A DNA stretch of 64,000 nucleotides from Kineosporia corallincola (GTDB taxonomy: Bacteria; Actinomycetota; Actinomycetes; Actinomycetales; Kineosporiaceae), in contig NZ_JAHBAY010000012.1 in NCBI RefSeq assembly GCF_018499875.1, forward strand, positions 1 through 64,000. The letters are read 5' to 3'. The translations under genes were made by a program, and so were the position numbers. How positions within the stretch are numbered: position 1 is the stretch's first letter; each line of letters starts with the position of its first letter. This document shows, one piece after another, positions 32,464 through 40,810 of this stretch. A model generated the notes under the pieces. The model saw nothing but the letters and a program-made list of their open reading frames with translations, was not told where the DNA came from and ran no database searches.

Positions 32464-34983
32464 GTGACAGTCAGTGTCGAACAGCGGATCGCCGACGAGC
32501 TGGGGGTTCAGCTGTGGCAGGTGGTCGCCGCGATCGGCCTGCTCGACGACGGCGCGACCGTGCCGTTCGTCGCCCGGTACCGCAAGGAGATCACCGGCAC
32601 CCTCGACGACGCACAGCTGCGCACCCTCCAGGAGCGCCTGGTCTACCTGCGGGAGCTGGAGAAACGACGTGAGGCGATCCTCGAGTCGATCGGCTCGCAG
32701 GGCAAGCTGACGCCCGAGCTCGAGGCGCAGGTGCGCGAGGCCGATTCCAAGTCCCGCCTCGAAGACATCTACCTCCCCTACAAACCCAAGCGCCGCACCA
32801 AGGCCCAGATCGCCCGGGAGGCCGGGCTGGCGCCCCTGGCCGAGGGGCTGCTCGCCGATCCCACCCAGGATCCGCGCGTGGCCGCCGAGTCGTTCGTGGA
32901 CGGCGAGAAGGGTGTCGCCGACGTCACCGCCGCGCTCGAGGGCGCCCGGTCGATCCTGGTGGAGAAGTTCTCCGAGGACGCCGACCTGATCGGCACCCTG
33001 CGCGAGCGCATGTGGAACCGCGGGCAGCTGTCGGCCACCGTGCGCGAGGGCAAGGAGGCCGCGGGCGCCAAGTACTCCGACTACTTCGCCCTCACCGAGC
33101 CCTACACCAAGCTGCCCTCGCACCGTGTGCTCGCGATGTTCCGCGGCGAGAAGGAGGAGATCCTCGACCTCGCCTTCGAGCCCGACGACGCGCCGCCGCC
33201 GGCCCCGGGCGAGCTGGGGGCCTCGGAGCAGTACATCGCGCACCGGTTCGACGTCAGCAACCAGGGGCGACCGGGCGACCGGTTCCTGGTCGACGCGGTG
33301 CGCTGGGCCTGGCGCACCCGGATCTCGGTGCACCTCGGCCTCGACGTGCGCGCCCAGCTGCGCACCGCCGCCGAGGAGGAGGCGATCCGGGTGTTCGCCG
33401 CCAACCTGCGCGACCTGCTGCTGGCCGCCCCGGCCGGCAACCGCGCCACGCTGGGTCTCGACCCGGGCATCCGCACCGGCGTCAAGGTCGCCGTGGTCGA
33501 CGGCACCGGCAAGGTGGTGGCCCACAGCACCGTGTACCCGCACGAGCCGCGGCGGCGCTGGGCCGAGTCGCTCGACGAGCTCGAGAGGCTCTGCCGCGCG
33601 CACCACGTCGACCTGATCGCGATCGGCAACGGCACCGCGTCCCGCGAGACCGACAAGCTGGCCGCCGAGCTGATCGCCCGCGCGAAAGACCTCTCGATGA
33701 CCAAGGTCGTGGTCTCCGAGGCCGGTGCGTCGGTGTACTCGGCCTCCGCCTACGCCTCGGCCGAGCTGCCCGACCTCGACGTCAGCATCCGCGGCGCCGT
33801 CTCGATCGCCCGCCGCCTGCAAGACCCGCTGGCCGAGCTGGTGAAGATCGACCCGAAGTCGATCGGCGTCGGTCAGTACCAGCACGACCTGCCCGAGTCG
33901 GCCCTGGCCCGATCGCTCGACGGGGTGGTCGAGTTCTGCGTGAACGCGGTCGGCGTCGACGTGAACACCGCCTCCGCCCCGCTGCTGCGCCAGGTGTCCG
34001 GCATCGGCGAGACGCTGGCCGCCAACATCGTGTCGCACCGCGACAGGAACGGGCCGTTCCGCAACCGTAAGTCGCTGCGCGACGTGCCGATGCTCGGGCC
34101 GAAGGCGTTCGAGCAGTCCGCGGGCTTCCTGCGCATTCAGGGCGGCGACGACCCGCTCGACGCGTCCGGCGTGCACCCGGAGGCCTATCCCCTGGTGCGG
34201 CGCATCCTCACCCGGGCCGAGGTTGACCTGCCCAGGCTGATCGGCAACACCGCGCTGATCCGCACGCTGAAGCCGGGCGAGTTCGCCGACGACACGTTCG
34301 GTCTGCCCACGGTCGAAGACATCCTGGCCGAGCTGGACAAGCCCGGCCGCGACCCGCGACCGGCGTTCCGGGCCGCGGTCTTCGCCGAGGGCGTCAACAC
34401 GGTCGCCGACCTGAAGCCGGCCATGGTGCTGGAGGGTGTGGTCACCAACGTGGCCGCGTTCGGGGCGTTCGTCGACGTCGGCGTGCACCAGGACGGGCTG
34501 GTGCACGTCAGCGCGATGTCGCACAACTTCGTCAAGGACCCGCGAGAGGTGGTCAAGCCCGGCGACGTGGTCAAGGTGAAGGTCATGGAGGTGGACACCG
34601 ACCGCAAGCGGATCTCGCTCAGCCTGCGGCTCGACGACGAGATCGGTGCGCCCGCCGGTGGCCAGCGGGGTTCCCGCGGCGGCCCGCGGGGCGGCGGTGA
34701 CCGCGGTCAGCGGCCCGGTGGTGCCGGCGGCGCCGGCGGTCCGGGTGGGCAGCGCGGTCAGGGCAGCCAGGGTCGTGGTGGCCAGGGCGGTGCCGGGGGC
34801 CGGGGCGGTGCCGGGGGCCGGGGCGGTGCCAGTGGCCAGGGTGGCGCCGGTGGCCAGGGTGGCGCCGGTGGCCGTGGCGGTTACGGCGGCCAGGGCAACC
34901 GGGGTGGCCAGAGTGGCCGTGGCGGCACGCCCGACACGGCACTCGCCGACGCCCTGCGCCGGGCCGGGCTCCTGAACGACTAG
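32464..34983 (+). CDS. tex: Tex-like RNA-binding transcription accessory protein with RGG tail
   Basis: 839 residues from GTG 32464 (preceded by GAGGTGA; GTG 32455 is a slightly longer alternative). Tex N-domain: VPFVARYRKEITGTLDDAQL and LEDIYLPYKPKRRTKAQIAR. YqgF/RNase H-like domain: LGLDPGIRTGVKVAVVD. HhH region: NAVGVDVNTASAPLLRQVSG. S1 domain near 640-725: GVVTNVAAFGAFVDVGVHQD. The last 100 or so residues are a GG-rich RGG tail (GGRGGAGGRGGASGQGG), absent from proteobacterial Tex, which probably adds nonspecific RNA binding. Tex aids transcription and RNA turnover. Confidence 0.93.
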   Translation: MTVSVEQRIADELGVQLWQVVAAIGLLDDGATVPFVARYRKEITGTLDDAQLRTLQERLVYLRELEKRREAILESIGSQGKLTPELEAQVREADSKSRLEDIYLPYKPKRRTKAQIAREAGLAPLAEGLLADPTQDPRVAAESFVDGEKGVADVTAALEGARSILVEKFSEDADLIGTLRERMWNRGQLSATVREGKEAAGAKYSDYFALTEPYTKLPSHRVLAMFRGEKEEILDLAFEPDDAPPPAPGELGASEQYIAHRFDVSNQGRPGDRFLVDAVRWAWRTRISVHLGLDVRAQLRTAAEEEAIRVFAANLRDLLLAAPAGNRATLGLDPGIRTGVKVAVVDGTGKVVAHSTVYPHEPRRRWAESLDELERLCRAHHVDLIAIGNGTASRETDKLAAELIARAKDLSMTKVVVSEAGASVYSASAYASAELPDLDVSIRGAVSIARRLQDPLAELVKIDPKSIGVGQYQHDLPESALARSLDGVVEFCVNAVGVDVNTASAPLLRQVSGIGETLAANIVSHRDRNGPFRNRKSLRDVPMLGPKAFEQSAGFLRIQGGDDPLDASGVHPEAYPLVRRILTRAEVDLPRLIGNTALIRTLKPGEFADDTFGLPTVEDILAELDKPGRDPRPAFRAAVFAEGVNTVADLKPAMVLEGVVTNVAAFGAFVDVGVHQDGLVHVSAMSHNFVKDPREVVKPGDVVKVKVMEVDTDRKRISLSLRLDDEIGAPAGGQRGSRGGPRGGGDRGQRPGGAGGAGGPGGQRGQGSQGRGGQGGAGGRGGAGGRGGASGQGGAGGQGGAGGRGGYGGQGNRGGQSGRGGTPDTALADALRRAGLLND

Positions 34984-35294
34984 GGCGTGTCGGGGGCCGG
35001 GACCTGAACCGGCCTGAACCAGCCGGCACCCGGTTGTGCCGAACCGGACCGGCGGATCCAGGCGGATCCAGGCGGATCCAGGCAGCCAGGATCGTCCGGA
35101 GGGGACGTTCACGCGGTCACGGCCGCGGACGTCCCCTTCCGGCACTCTCCCCCGACCACCCCGACCACCCCGACCACCGTCCAGGCGTCCCCTCCGCTCC
35201 CCACCCCGGTCACCCTCCGGGCGCCGCTCCCCGTCCGGCCGGGTTCCTGCACGCAGCGCCCTCCGGCCCGGGTCCGTGTGCCAGCATCAGCCGC
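34984..35294 (+). other. Intergenic region with GGATCC repeats
   Basis: 311 bp with no convincing gene. A 10-bp unit GGCGGATCCA is repeated three times (35051-35080), followed by a strong terminator (35101-35136) and a C-rich stretch with CCCCGACCA repeats (35147-35180). Confidence 0.6.
35101..35136 (+). terminator. Terminator after tex
   Basis: GGGGACGT (35101-35108) pairs with ACGTCCCC (35129-35136); an inner CGCG/CGCG stem extends it. It lies about 120 bp after the tex stop. Confidence 0.7.
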
Positions 35295-36116
35295 ATGCTG
35301 GACGAATCGGGGATCGCCGCGGTGGAGAAGGCCGTTCGCAGGGCGGCGAGCGAGGTGGTGGTGCCGCTGTTCGGGGCGCTGGCCGCCGGGGACATCGAGG
35401 AGAAGGCGCCGGGCGACCTGGTAACCGTCGCCGACCGCCGGGCCGAGGAACTGCTCACCCGCGAGCTCACGGCGATCCTGCCCGGCTCGGTGGTGGTGGG
35501 CGAGGAGGCGGTGCACGCCGACCCGTCCCTGCTCGGGCTGCTGCGGGGCCCGGACCCGGTGTGGATCGTCGACCCGGTCGACGGCACCGAGGCGTTCGCG
35601 GCGGCGTCCCCGCGCTTCTCGATCCTGGTCGCGCTGTCGGTGCGCGGAGAACTGCTGGCGTCGTGGACCCTGGCGCCGCTGCTGGGTTTTCTGGCCACCG
35701 CCACGGCGGGCGGCGGCGCCCACGTCGACGGCGAGCCGGTGCGGGTGGCGCCCGGTGTCACCGGACTGCGGCACCTCGACGTCCTGCTCCCCCGGCCCAG
35801 CTGGTGGACGCCCACGGAACAGGCCCGGTTCAGTGCCCTGTACGCGACCGGGGTGATGCCGTCGTTCTTCGACTTCTCCGGGCTGACCTACGCCGACCTG
35901 GCGGCCGGGCGGCGCACCGCGATGATCATGCCCTGGGACAATCCGTGGGACCACGCCGCCGGGGTGCTGCTGCACACCGAGGCCGGCGGGGTGGTGGTGG
36001 GGCTGGACGGGCGCCCGTACGACGTGGCCGGCGGCAACCGGCTGCCCTTCGTCGCCGCTCCCGACCAGGCCACGGCCGACCTGATCACCGCGGCCCTGCG
36101 GCTTCCGGGCGAGTAG
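35295..36116 (+). CDS. Inositol monophosphatase-family phosphatase
   Basis: 273 residues from ATG 35295. A Mg-dependent phosphatase with family metal sites: GEEAV (Glu pair, about 71-75), the WIVDPVDGTEAF motif (about 92-103; D-P-x-D-G-T) and NPWDHAAGVLLHTEAGG (the W-D-x-A-A-G motif, about 217-233). N-terminal helices AAVEKAVRRAASEVVVPLFG and DLVTVADRRAEELLTREL complete the fold. The substrate cannot be told from inositol phosphate, histidinol phosphate or PAP by eye. Confidence 0.88.
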   Translation: MLDESGIAAVEKAVRRAASEVVVPLFGALAAGDIEEKAPGDLVTVADRRAEELLTRELTAILPGSVVVGEEAVHADPSLLGLLRGPDPVWIVDPVDGTEAFAAASPRFSILVALSVRGELLASWTLAPLLGFLATATAGGGAHVDGEPVRVAPGVTGLRHLDVLLPRPSWWTPTEQARFSALYATGVMPSFFDFSGLTYADLAAGRRTAMIMPWDNPWDHAAGVLLHTEAGGVVVGLDGRPYDVAGGNRLPFVAAPDQATADLITAALRLPGE

Positions 36117-36126
36117 GGTCGGGCGC

Positions 36127-37491
36127 ATGACCGCACCCGGCCCGACGCTCGAGACCCTGCGCCGCGAGAACCCCACGTTCACCGTGGCCGAACCGCGCAC
36201 CGCGACCGGGTTCGGGCGGCTGGACCTGCTTTTCCACTTCACGGTGGGGGAACACGTTTTCACGCCCACGGTCTCGCTGCACGGGCTGACCGAGGCCGAG
36301 ACCGCCCGGGTGCGGCTGCCCCCGGCCCGGGCCCTGCTGCGGGCGATCGCGCTGGTCGAGTCGTTCTCCTACTGGAAGGCGTTCTGCTCCCCCGAGCTGC
36401 GCGTTCCGCCGGCTCCCGACGCCGCGGAGATTGCCTGGTGGGAGGCCTTCTGGCCGTCGGCCATGGGAGAGTTCTTCTACCGCAACCAGATCGACTTCAC
36501 CACACCCGGATTCCTCGACGTCACAGCCGATCAGGCCCCGCCGGCACCGGCGCGGGAGTCCCCGGCGGACGGCCCCGCGCTGGTCATGTTCTCCGGCGGC
36601 AAGGACTCCCTGGCCCTGGCCCTCACCACCCGCCGGGTCATGCCGGCCGACTTCTTCGTCTACAACCCCACTCCCGGCCAGCTCGGGCTGACCGCGTCGC
36701 TGACGGCCGGTGGCGGCCGGGTGTTCCGGGTGGAGCGCGCCGTGCTGCCGGAACTGCTCGCGCTCAACCAGGCCGGCCATCCCAACGGCCACACGCCCTA
36801 CTCGGCGCACCTGGCGTTCACCGCGATGCTGGTGGGATTCCTGCGTGGCAGCTCGCTGGTGCTCGCCGGGAACGCCCGCAGCGACGACGAGCCCAACATC
36901 AGTGCCTACCTGGGACGCCCGGTGAACCACCAGTGGACGAAGACGTACGAGTTCGAGGCCGCGCTCGGCGACTACCGCGACCGCTGGGCGCCCGGGGCCC
37001 CGCGTTACGCCAGCCCGCTGCGCCCGCTCTACGAGCTCCAGGTGATCTCCCTGCTGGTGGACGACGTGGAGGCCTTTCTGCGCACGGCCAGCTGCAACCG
37101 CACCCGGGGGCAGGGCTGGTGCCGGGAGTGCGCGAAGTGCGCCTGGGTGTTCCTGGCCACGTCCGTGCTCTTCGGTCACCCGGTGGCGGTGGGCAAGCTG
37201 GGCGGTGACCTGTTCGGGAACATCGCGCTGGCAGGACTTTACGAGCGGATGGCCGGCCTGCACGGCACCAAGCCGTTCGAGTGCACCGGCAGCGAGGACG
37301 AGGTGCGGGCGGCGCTCCGGGAGGTGCTGGAGCGCGACCCGGCCGCCGGCCCGCCGAAGGCCCTGCTGGTGGCGGCCGAGGACGCCCGGATTAGGCAGGC
37401 CCGCCCGCTCGCCGCGGTGCTCGGCGAGTGGGGCGCCGACGACCTGGTGCCCGAGCGGCTGCTCCCACTGGTCCGGGCGGCCCGCAGGTAG
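36127..37491 (+). CDS. PP-loop ATP pyrophosphatase, MurL-like
   Basis: 454 residues from ATG 36127, 10 bp after the phosphatase gene, so probably co-transcribed. The ATP PP-loop is MFSGGKDSLALAL (SGGKDS at 156-161). The N-terminal block FSYWKAFCSPELRVPP and MGEFFYRNQIDFTTPGFLDV (about 80-132), the C-terminal GHTPYSAHLAFTAML, and a Cys cluster CNRTRGQGWCRECAKCAW resemble MurL, which epimerises L-Glu to D-Glu in UDP-MurNAc dipeptide. The partner MurD2 is not nearby, so the assignment is tentative; another amidating or thiolating PP-loop enzyme is possible. Confidence 0.6.
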   Translation: MTAPGPTLETLRRENPTFTVAEPRTATGFGRLDLLFHFTVGEHVFTPTVSLHGLTEAETARVRLPPARALLRAIALVESFSYWKAFCSPELRVPPAPDAAEIAWWEAFWPSAMGEFFYRNQIDFTTPGFLDVTADQAPPAPARESPADGPALVMFSGGKDSLALALTTRRVMPADFFVYNPTPGQLGLTASLTAGGGRVFRVERAVLPELLALNQAGHPNGHTPYSAHLAFTAMLVGFLRGSSLVLAGNARSDDEPNISAYLGRPVNHQWTKTYEFEAALGDYRDRWAPGAPRYASPLRPLYELQVISLLVDDVEAFLRTASCNRTRGQGWCRECAKCAWVFLATSVLFGHPVAVGKLGGDLFGNIALAGLYERMAGLHGTKPFECTGSEDEVRAALREVLERDPAAGPPKALLVAAEDARIRQARPLAAVLGEWGADDLVPERLLPLVRAARR

Positions 37492-37520
37492 ACAGCCGGC
37501 CGGTGGCGGATACTGGCGGT

Positions 37521-38270
37521 GTGCTCAAGGTCTGCCTGAACGGTGCCCGCACCCCGGCGGAACATCCCGGTCTGCCGCTGACCCCGGCCCGGCTGGCCGG
37601 CTCGGCGCGGGACGCGGTGCGGGCCGGGGCCGACGCGATCCATCTGCATCCGCGAGGGGCGGACGGTTCGGAGTCGCTGCTCGCGGTCGACGTCGCCGGG
37701 GCGGTCGCGGCGGTGCGTGCGGCGTGTCCGGGGGTTCCGGTGGGCGTCTCGACCGGTCTGTGGATCACGGCGCGTGACCCGCGGGCTCGGCTCGAACTGG
37801 TCGGCGGCTGGGTGGTGCTGCGCGACGCCGAGCGCCCGGACTTCGCCTCGGTGAACCTGTCCGAGCCCGGGACGGCCGAACTGGCCGGGCTGCTGCACGA
37901 TCTCGGCATCGGGGTGGAGGCGGGGGTGTGGACCGCGCACGACGCGCGGGCCCTGGCCCCGTCGTCCACCCGGCCGGCGTCCATCAGAACTGTTCTGCCG
38001 GGCCTGGTCCGGGTGCTGGTGGAGATCATCGGGGTGCCGCCCGAGCAGGCCGTCGCCGAGGCCGACGCGGTGCTGGCCGCGCTCGGTGACCCGGGCGTCC
38101 CGGTTCTGCTGCACGGTGAGCGGGAGGCCTGCTGGCCGGTGCTGCGTCATGCCGCGGGGCTCGGCCTGCCCACCCGGATCGGCCTGGAGGACGTGCTGAC
38201 CGGCCCGGACGGCGAACCGGTCGCCGGCAACGCCGACCTGGTCCGGCACGCCAGGGAGATCATCGGCTAG
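37521..38270 (+). CDS. BKACE-family beta-keto acid cleavage enzyme (DUF849)
   Basis: 249 residues from GTG 37521. The family condenses a beta-keto acid with acetyl-CoA using a metal. The metal-binding HLHPR motif (His41, His43 in DAIHLHPRGADG) is present, the barrel strands follow (GVPVGVSTGLWIT; SVNLSEPGTAELAG) and the C-terminal GLPTRIGLEDVLTGPDG matches the usual signature. It is somewhat shorter than typical members. The gene follows the MurL-like gene by 29 bp and ends before a strong terminator. Confidence 0.83.
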   Translation: MLKVCLNGARTPAEHPGLPLTPARLAGSARDAVRAGADAIHLHPRGADGSESLLAVDVAGAVAAVRAACPGVPVGVSTGLWITARDPRARLELVGGWVVLRDAERPDFASVNLSEPGTAELAGLLHDLGIGVEAGVWTAHDARALAPSSTRPASIRTVLPGLVRVLVEIIGVPPEQAVAEADAVLAALGDPGVPVLLHGEREACWPVLRHAAGLGLPTRIGLEDVLTGPDGEPVAGNADLVRHAREIIG

Positions 38271-38281
38271 GCCATCGGTGC

Positions 38282-38315
38282 GGGGCACCGGCCCGGGCGG
38301 CCGGGCCGGTGCCCC
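38282..38315. terminator. Bidirectional terminator, 15-bp perfect stem
   Basis: GGGGCACCGGCCCGG (38282-38296) and CCGGGCCGGTGCCCC (38301-38315) around GCGG. It lies between the BKACE gene and the convergent pectinesterase. Four GAACC-GTCA type direct repeats follow at 38320-38360. Confidence 0.85.
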
Positions 38316-38355
38316 GTGGGAACCCGTCAGAACCTGTCAGAACCCATCAGAACCG

Positions 38356-39348
38356 TCAGCTGCCGGTCGGGTTCCAGCCGTCGCTGCCGGCCAGGTACTT
38401 CTTCGGCGTGTAGCTGGCGGCCTGCGACGAGCTCAGCTGCGGGCGGTTGCTGTTGGTGGTGGCACCCGCACCGGTGTTCTTGTACTCCGAGAACCGGGCG
38501 TTCTCCCAGGTGTTCCCGGACATGTCGGTCCACGGCTCGGACGTCTTGAGGCCCGCCGACAGCGACGACTCGCGCACCACGACCTGGGCCTTGGCGCCCC
38601 ACGGGCGGCCCAGCTGCACGGTGTTGTTGGTCTTGCCGGTGATGGTGGACTTGTAGATCAGGAACCCGTACGCGTTGGCCGAGTCGGTCTTGGCCGCGGT
38701 GATCGGGCCGCCGGTGCTGCGCTTCTCGTAGATGTTGCAGCCCTCGAAAACGGCTGTGCCGCTGCCGAAGATGAAGTCGACGGTGCCCTGCACGTAGGAG
38801 TACCTGAAGTACGACCGGCCGGAGTTGATCAGCAGGGTGTCCTGGTCGCCGAGCAGCCGCACGTGGTCGAACACCGCCCGGTCGGCGCTCACGTTGAGGG
38901 CCACGGCCTGGTCGCCGTTGTTGACGCCCTTCTCCGTGTAGTCGTTCGAGAAGGTCAGGTTGTTCGCGGCGAAGTCGGAGCCGTACACGAACACGCTGGC
39001 GCTGCCGGCCGTGCCGTAGGTGGCGTTGGCGTGGTTGTTCACGATCACCACGTCCTCGGCCGAGTCGCCGGTGCCGGTCAGCGTGACGTACGGCTTGGTC
39101 GCGGGGATCGTGACCACCTCGCGGTAGGTGCCGGGCGCGATCTTGATGGTCACCCGGCTCTTGTTGCCCGAGCCCACGGCGTTGACCGCGGCCTGCACGG
39201 TCTTGTAGGTGGCGCTGCCGTCGGCGGCCACGGTGAGCGTGGAGTTCGCGGCGCTCGACGACTGGGTCTGGTTCACCGCGACCACGGCGGTGGCGGCCAC
39301 GACCAGCCCGGCGGTGAGGGCGATGTTCCGGGTGCGCTTTGCAGGCAT
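38356..39348 (-). CDS. Secreted pectinesterase
   Basis: 330 residues from ATG 39348. A Sec signal peptide (MPAKRTRNIALTAGLVVAAT, cleavage likely after about residue 34) precedes a right-handed beta-helix. Family motifs: GDQAVAL (about 145-151), LLGDQDTLL with catalytic Asp170, YVQGTVDFIFGSG with nucleophile Asp191, and LGRPWG with Arg248. It de-esterifies plant pectin outside the cell, pointing to a plant- or litter-associated lifestyle. Monocistronic: a strong terminator is downstream and a 109-bp gap upstream. Confidence 0.93.
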   Translation of the reverse strand: MPAKRTRNIALTAGLVVAATAVVAVNQTQSSSAANSTLTVAADGSATYKTVQAAVNAVGSGNKSRVTIKIAPGTYREVVTIPATKPYVTLTGTGDSAEDVVIVNNHANATYGTAGSASVFVYGSDFAANNLTFSNDYTEKGVNNGDQAVALNVSADRAVFDHVRLLGDQDTLLINSGRSYFRYSYVQGTVDFIFGSGTAVFEGCNIYEKRSTGGPITAAKTDSANAYGFLIYKSTITGKTNNTVQLGRPWGAKAQVVVRESSLSAGLKTSEPWTDMSGNTWENARFSEYKNTGAGATTNSNRPQLSSSQAASYTPKKYLAGSDGWNPTGS

Positions 39349-39457
39349 GTGAGGGCCTGTCCTCTCGGACGTCAGGGGACGAGTCGGTCACCTGGTAGTC
39401 GTCCGGGAGGACAGGCGATAACACAAATCCCGAAACTGCCCGGCGAGGGCGCGGCCG

Positions 39458-40291
39458 TCAGCCCCGGCGGCGCGCCACCTCCACCTGCTGACGGGCCTGC
39501 TGCTGCAACTCCGGCGTGAACCGCACCTCGCCGCCCTTGCCCGCGTACCGTCGTTCCACCTGGCCCGAGGTGCGCCGCAGAATGGTGACGCTGTTCTGCA
39601 TGAGCTTCTGCGACTCCAGCAGGTTCAGCACCTCCAGCTCGCCGGGGTGCGCCTTGCGCACCTCGTCGATGTAGTGCAGCACCGCCTCACCCTCGGGGTA
39701 GGTCATCAGGTAGTGCATGACCACCAGGCCGCCGTCCGGGTTGATCAGGTCCCAGAAGTGGTCGAAGAACCACAGGCACTCCCAGGCGTCGACCCAGGCC
39801 AGGTCGATCGGGCCGAAGCCGGCCGGGAGCAGCCCGATCGAGTCGCGCAGGTCGGCGTTCACCACCGCCACCAGGTCGTCGAGCCCGAGCCGGGCCAGCA
39901 CCTCGGAGGTGCGGGCCGCCGAGGACTCCTCGATCGAGAGGTTGTCGATCGCGACCAGGGACGGCCGGTACGGCTCCAGGTAGGAGGCCGGGGCCAGGAG
40001 CGGCGGCCGGTCGAGCAGCCACTCCTCGCCCAGCTCGCCGGACCGGGCCAGGTGGTGGCTGGTCTTCGCGGCGAGGGCGCTCTCCTCGGCGGCGGCCAGA
40101 CGCCGCTGGTCGGCCAGCGCCCCCGCCAGGAACGGCGTGGTGTAGCCCATCCCGACCTCGAGCACCCGTTCCGGCCGGAGCAGGGCGACCAGGTTGGCCA
40201 GGAACGGGCCGACCACCTCGGTGCCCATGCCGGGCACCTCCAGTCCGGCCACCGCCGAGCGGAACTCGGGACCATCAACGACGGACGTCAA
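39458..40291 (-). CDS. Class I SAM-dependent methyltransferase
   Basis: 277 residues from TTG 40291, with GGAGG just upstream; no ATG alternative lies nearby except at residue 22. Motif I is RVLEVGMGYTTPFLAGAL (about 39-56); the post-motif acidic site and motif IV are DLAWVDAWECLWFFDHFWDL with NPDGGLVVMHYLM. The carboxy part is helical and charged. It could methylate the hydroxymalonyl unit made by the nearby FkbHIJK enzymes, the job of FkbG, but it is not obviously FkbG-like and lies outside the main operon. Confidence 0.7.
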   Translation of the reverse strand: MTSVVDGPEFRSAVAGLEVPGMGTEVVGPFLANLVALLRPERVLEVGMGYTTPFLAGALADQRRLAAAEESALAAKTSHHLARSGELGEEWLLDRPPLLAPASYLEPYRPSLVAIDNLSIEESSAARTSEVLARLGLDDLVAVVNADLRDSIGLLPAGFGPIDLAWVDAWECLWFFDHFWDLINPDGGLVVMHYLMTYPEGEAVLHYIDEVRKAHPGELEVLNLLESQKLMQNSVTILRRTSGQVERRYAGKGGEVRFTPELQQQARQQVEVARRRG

Positions 40292-40326
40292 CGAACCTCC
40301 AGGGGCGCTGAAGCGACACGACGGGC

Positions 40327-40731
40327 TCAGGACGAGCTGACCGCCGCCACGACCTCGATCTCGATCACGGCGCCGTCCTTGAACAGCCGGGACACCTCGA
40401 CCGTGGTGCTGGTCGGGAGCGGCTCGGTCAGGTACTTGCCGCGGATCCGGGCGTACTCGGCCCGCTGGTTCATGTCGGTGAGGAAGGTGCGGATGTTCAC
40501 CACGTCGGCGAGCGTGGCCCCGTGCGCCTCGAGCAGCTGCCCCAGGGCGACGAACAGCGCCTCGCTCTGGGCCGCCATGTCACCGGGGAAGGCGGCATTC
40601 CCGTCCTCGTCGATCGCCACCTGACCGGAGACGAAAAGCATGGCCCCCGTGCCGAAATCGATGCGGGCGACCTGGGAGTAGGGACCCGCCGGGGCGGGTG
40701 CCCCGGCCGGATTGTCGATGGTTACCTTCAT
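40327..40731 (-). CDS. RidA/YjgF-family protein lacking the catalytic Arg
   Basis: 134 residues from ATG 40731, preceded by GAGGTG. The RidA fold is clear: AGPYSQVARIDFGTGAMLFV, SGQVAIDEDGN, LGQLLEAHGATLADVVNIRT and VEVSRLFKDGAVIEIEVVAA. In RidA enzymes an Arg before the last-but-one strand (form PxRS) grips the imine carboxylate. Here the segment is PLPTSTTVEV, with Ser in its place. Imine deamination as in true RidA is therefore unlikely. It lies 36 bp from the methyltransferase gene, so the two are probably co-transcribed. Confidence 0.85.
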   Translation of the reverse strand: MKVTIDNPAGAPAPAGPYSQVARIDFGTGAMLFVSGQVAIDEDGNAAFPGDMAAQSEALFVALGQLLEAHGATLADVVNIRTFLTDMNQRAEYARIRGKYLTEPLPTSTTVEVSRLFKDGAVIEIEVVAAVSSS

Positions 40732-40776
40732 GATCCGCACCTCGTCACTTGTGAACCATTGCATGTCGGGCAAACA

Positions 40777-40804
40777 TGGACAATAACGCCAACCGGGTCA
40801 TACT
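40777..40804 (+). promoter_or_regulatory. Candidate promoter of the LuxR-type regulator, leaderless
   Basis: TGGACA (40777-40782) and CATACT (40799-40804) are separated by 16 bp. Transcription would start at or next to the ATG at 40811, giving a leaderless mRNA. Confidence 0.4.
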
Positions 40805-40810
40805 TGCGCA

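Noticed and set aside
32434-35145. 903-residue minus-strand open frame
   Set aside because: Antisense to tex; the Thr/Gly/Ala run is the mirror of the RGG tail.
39458-40291. Firm assignment as FkbG
   Set aside because: Motif I and size fit class I methyltransferases, but the sequence does not clearly match FkbG and the gene is outside the operon.
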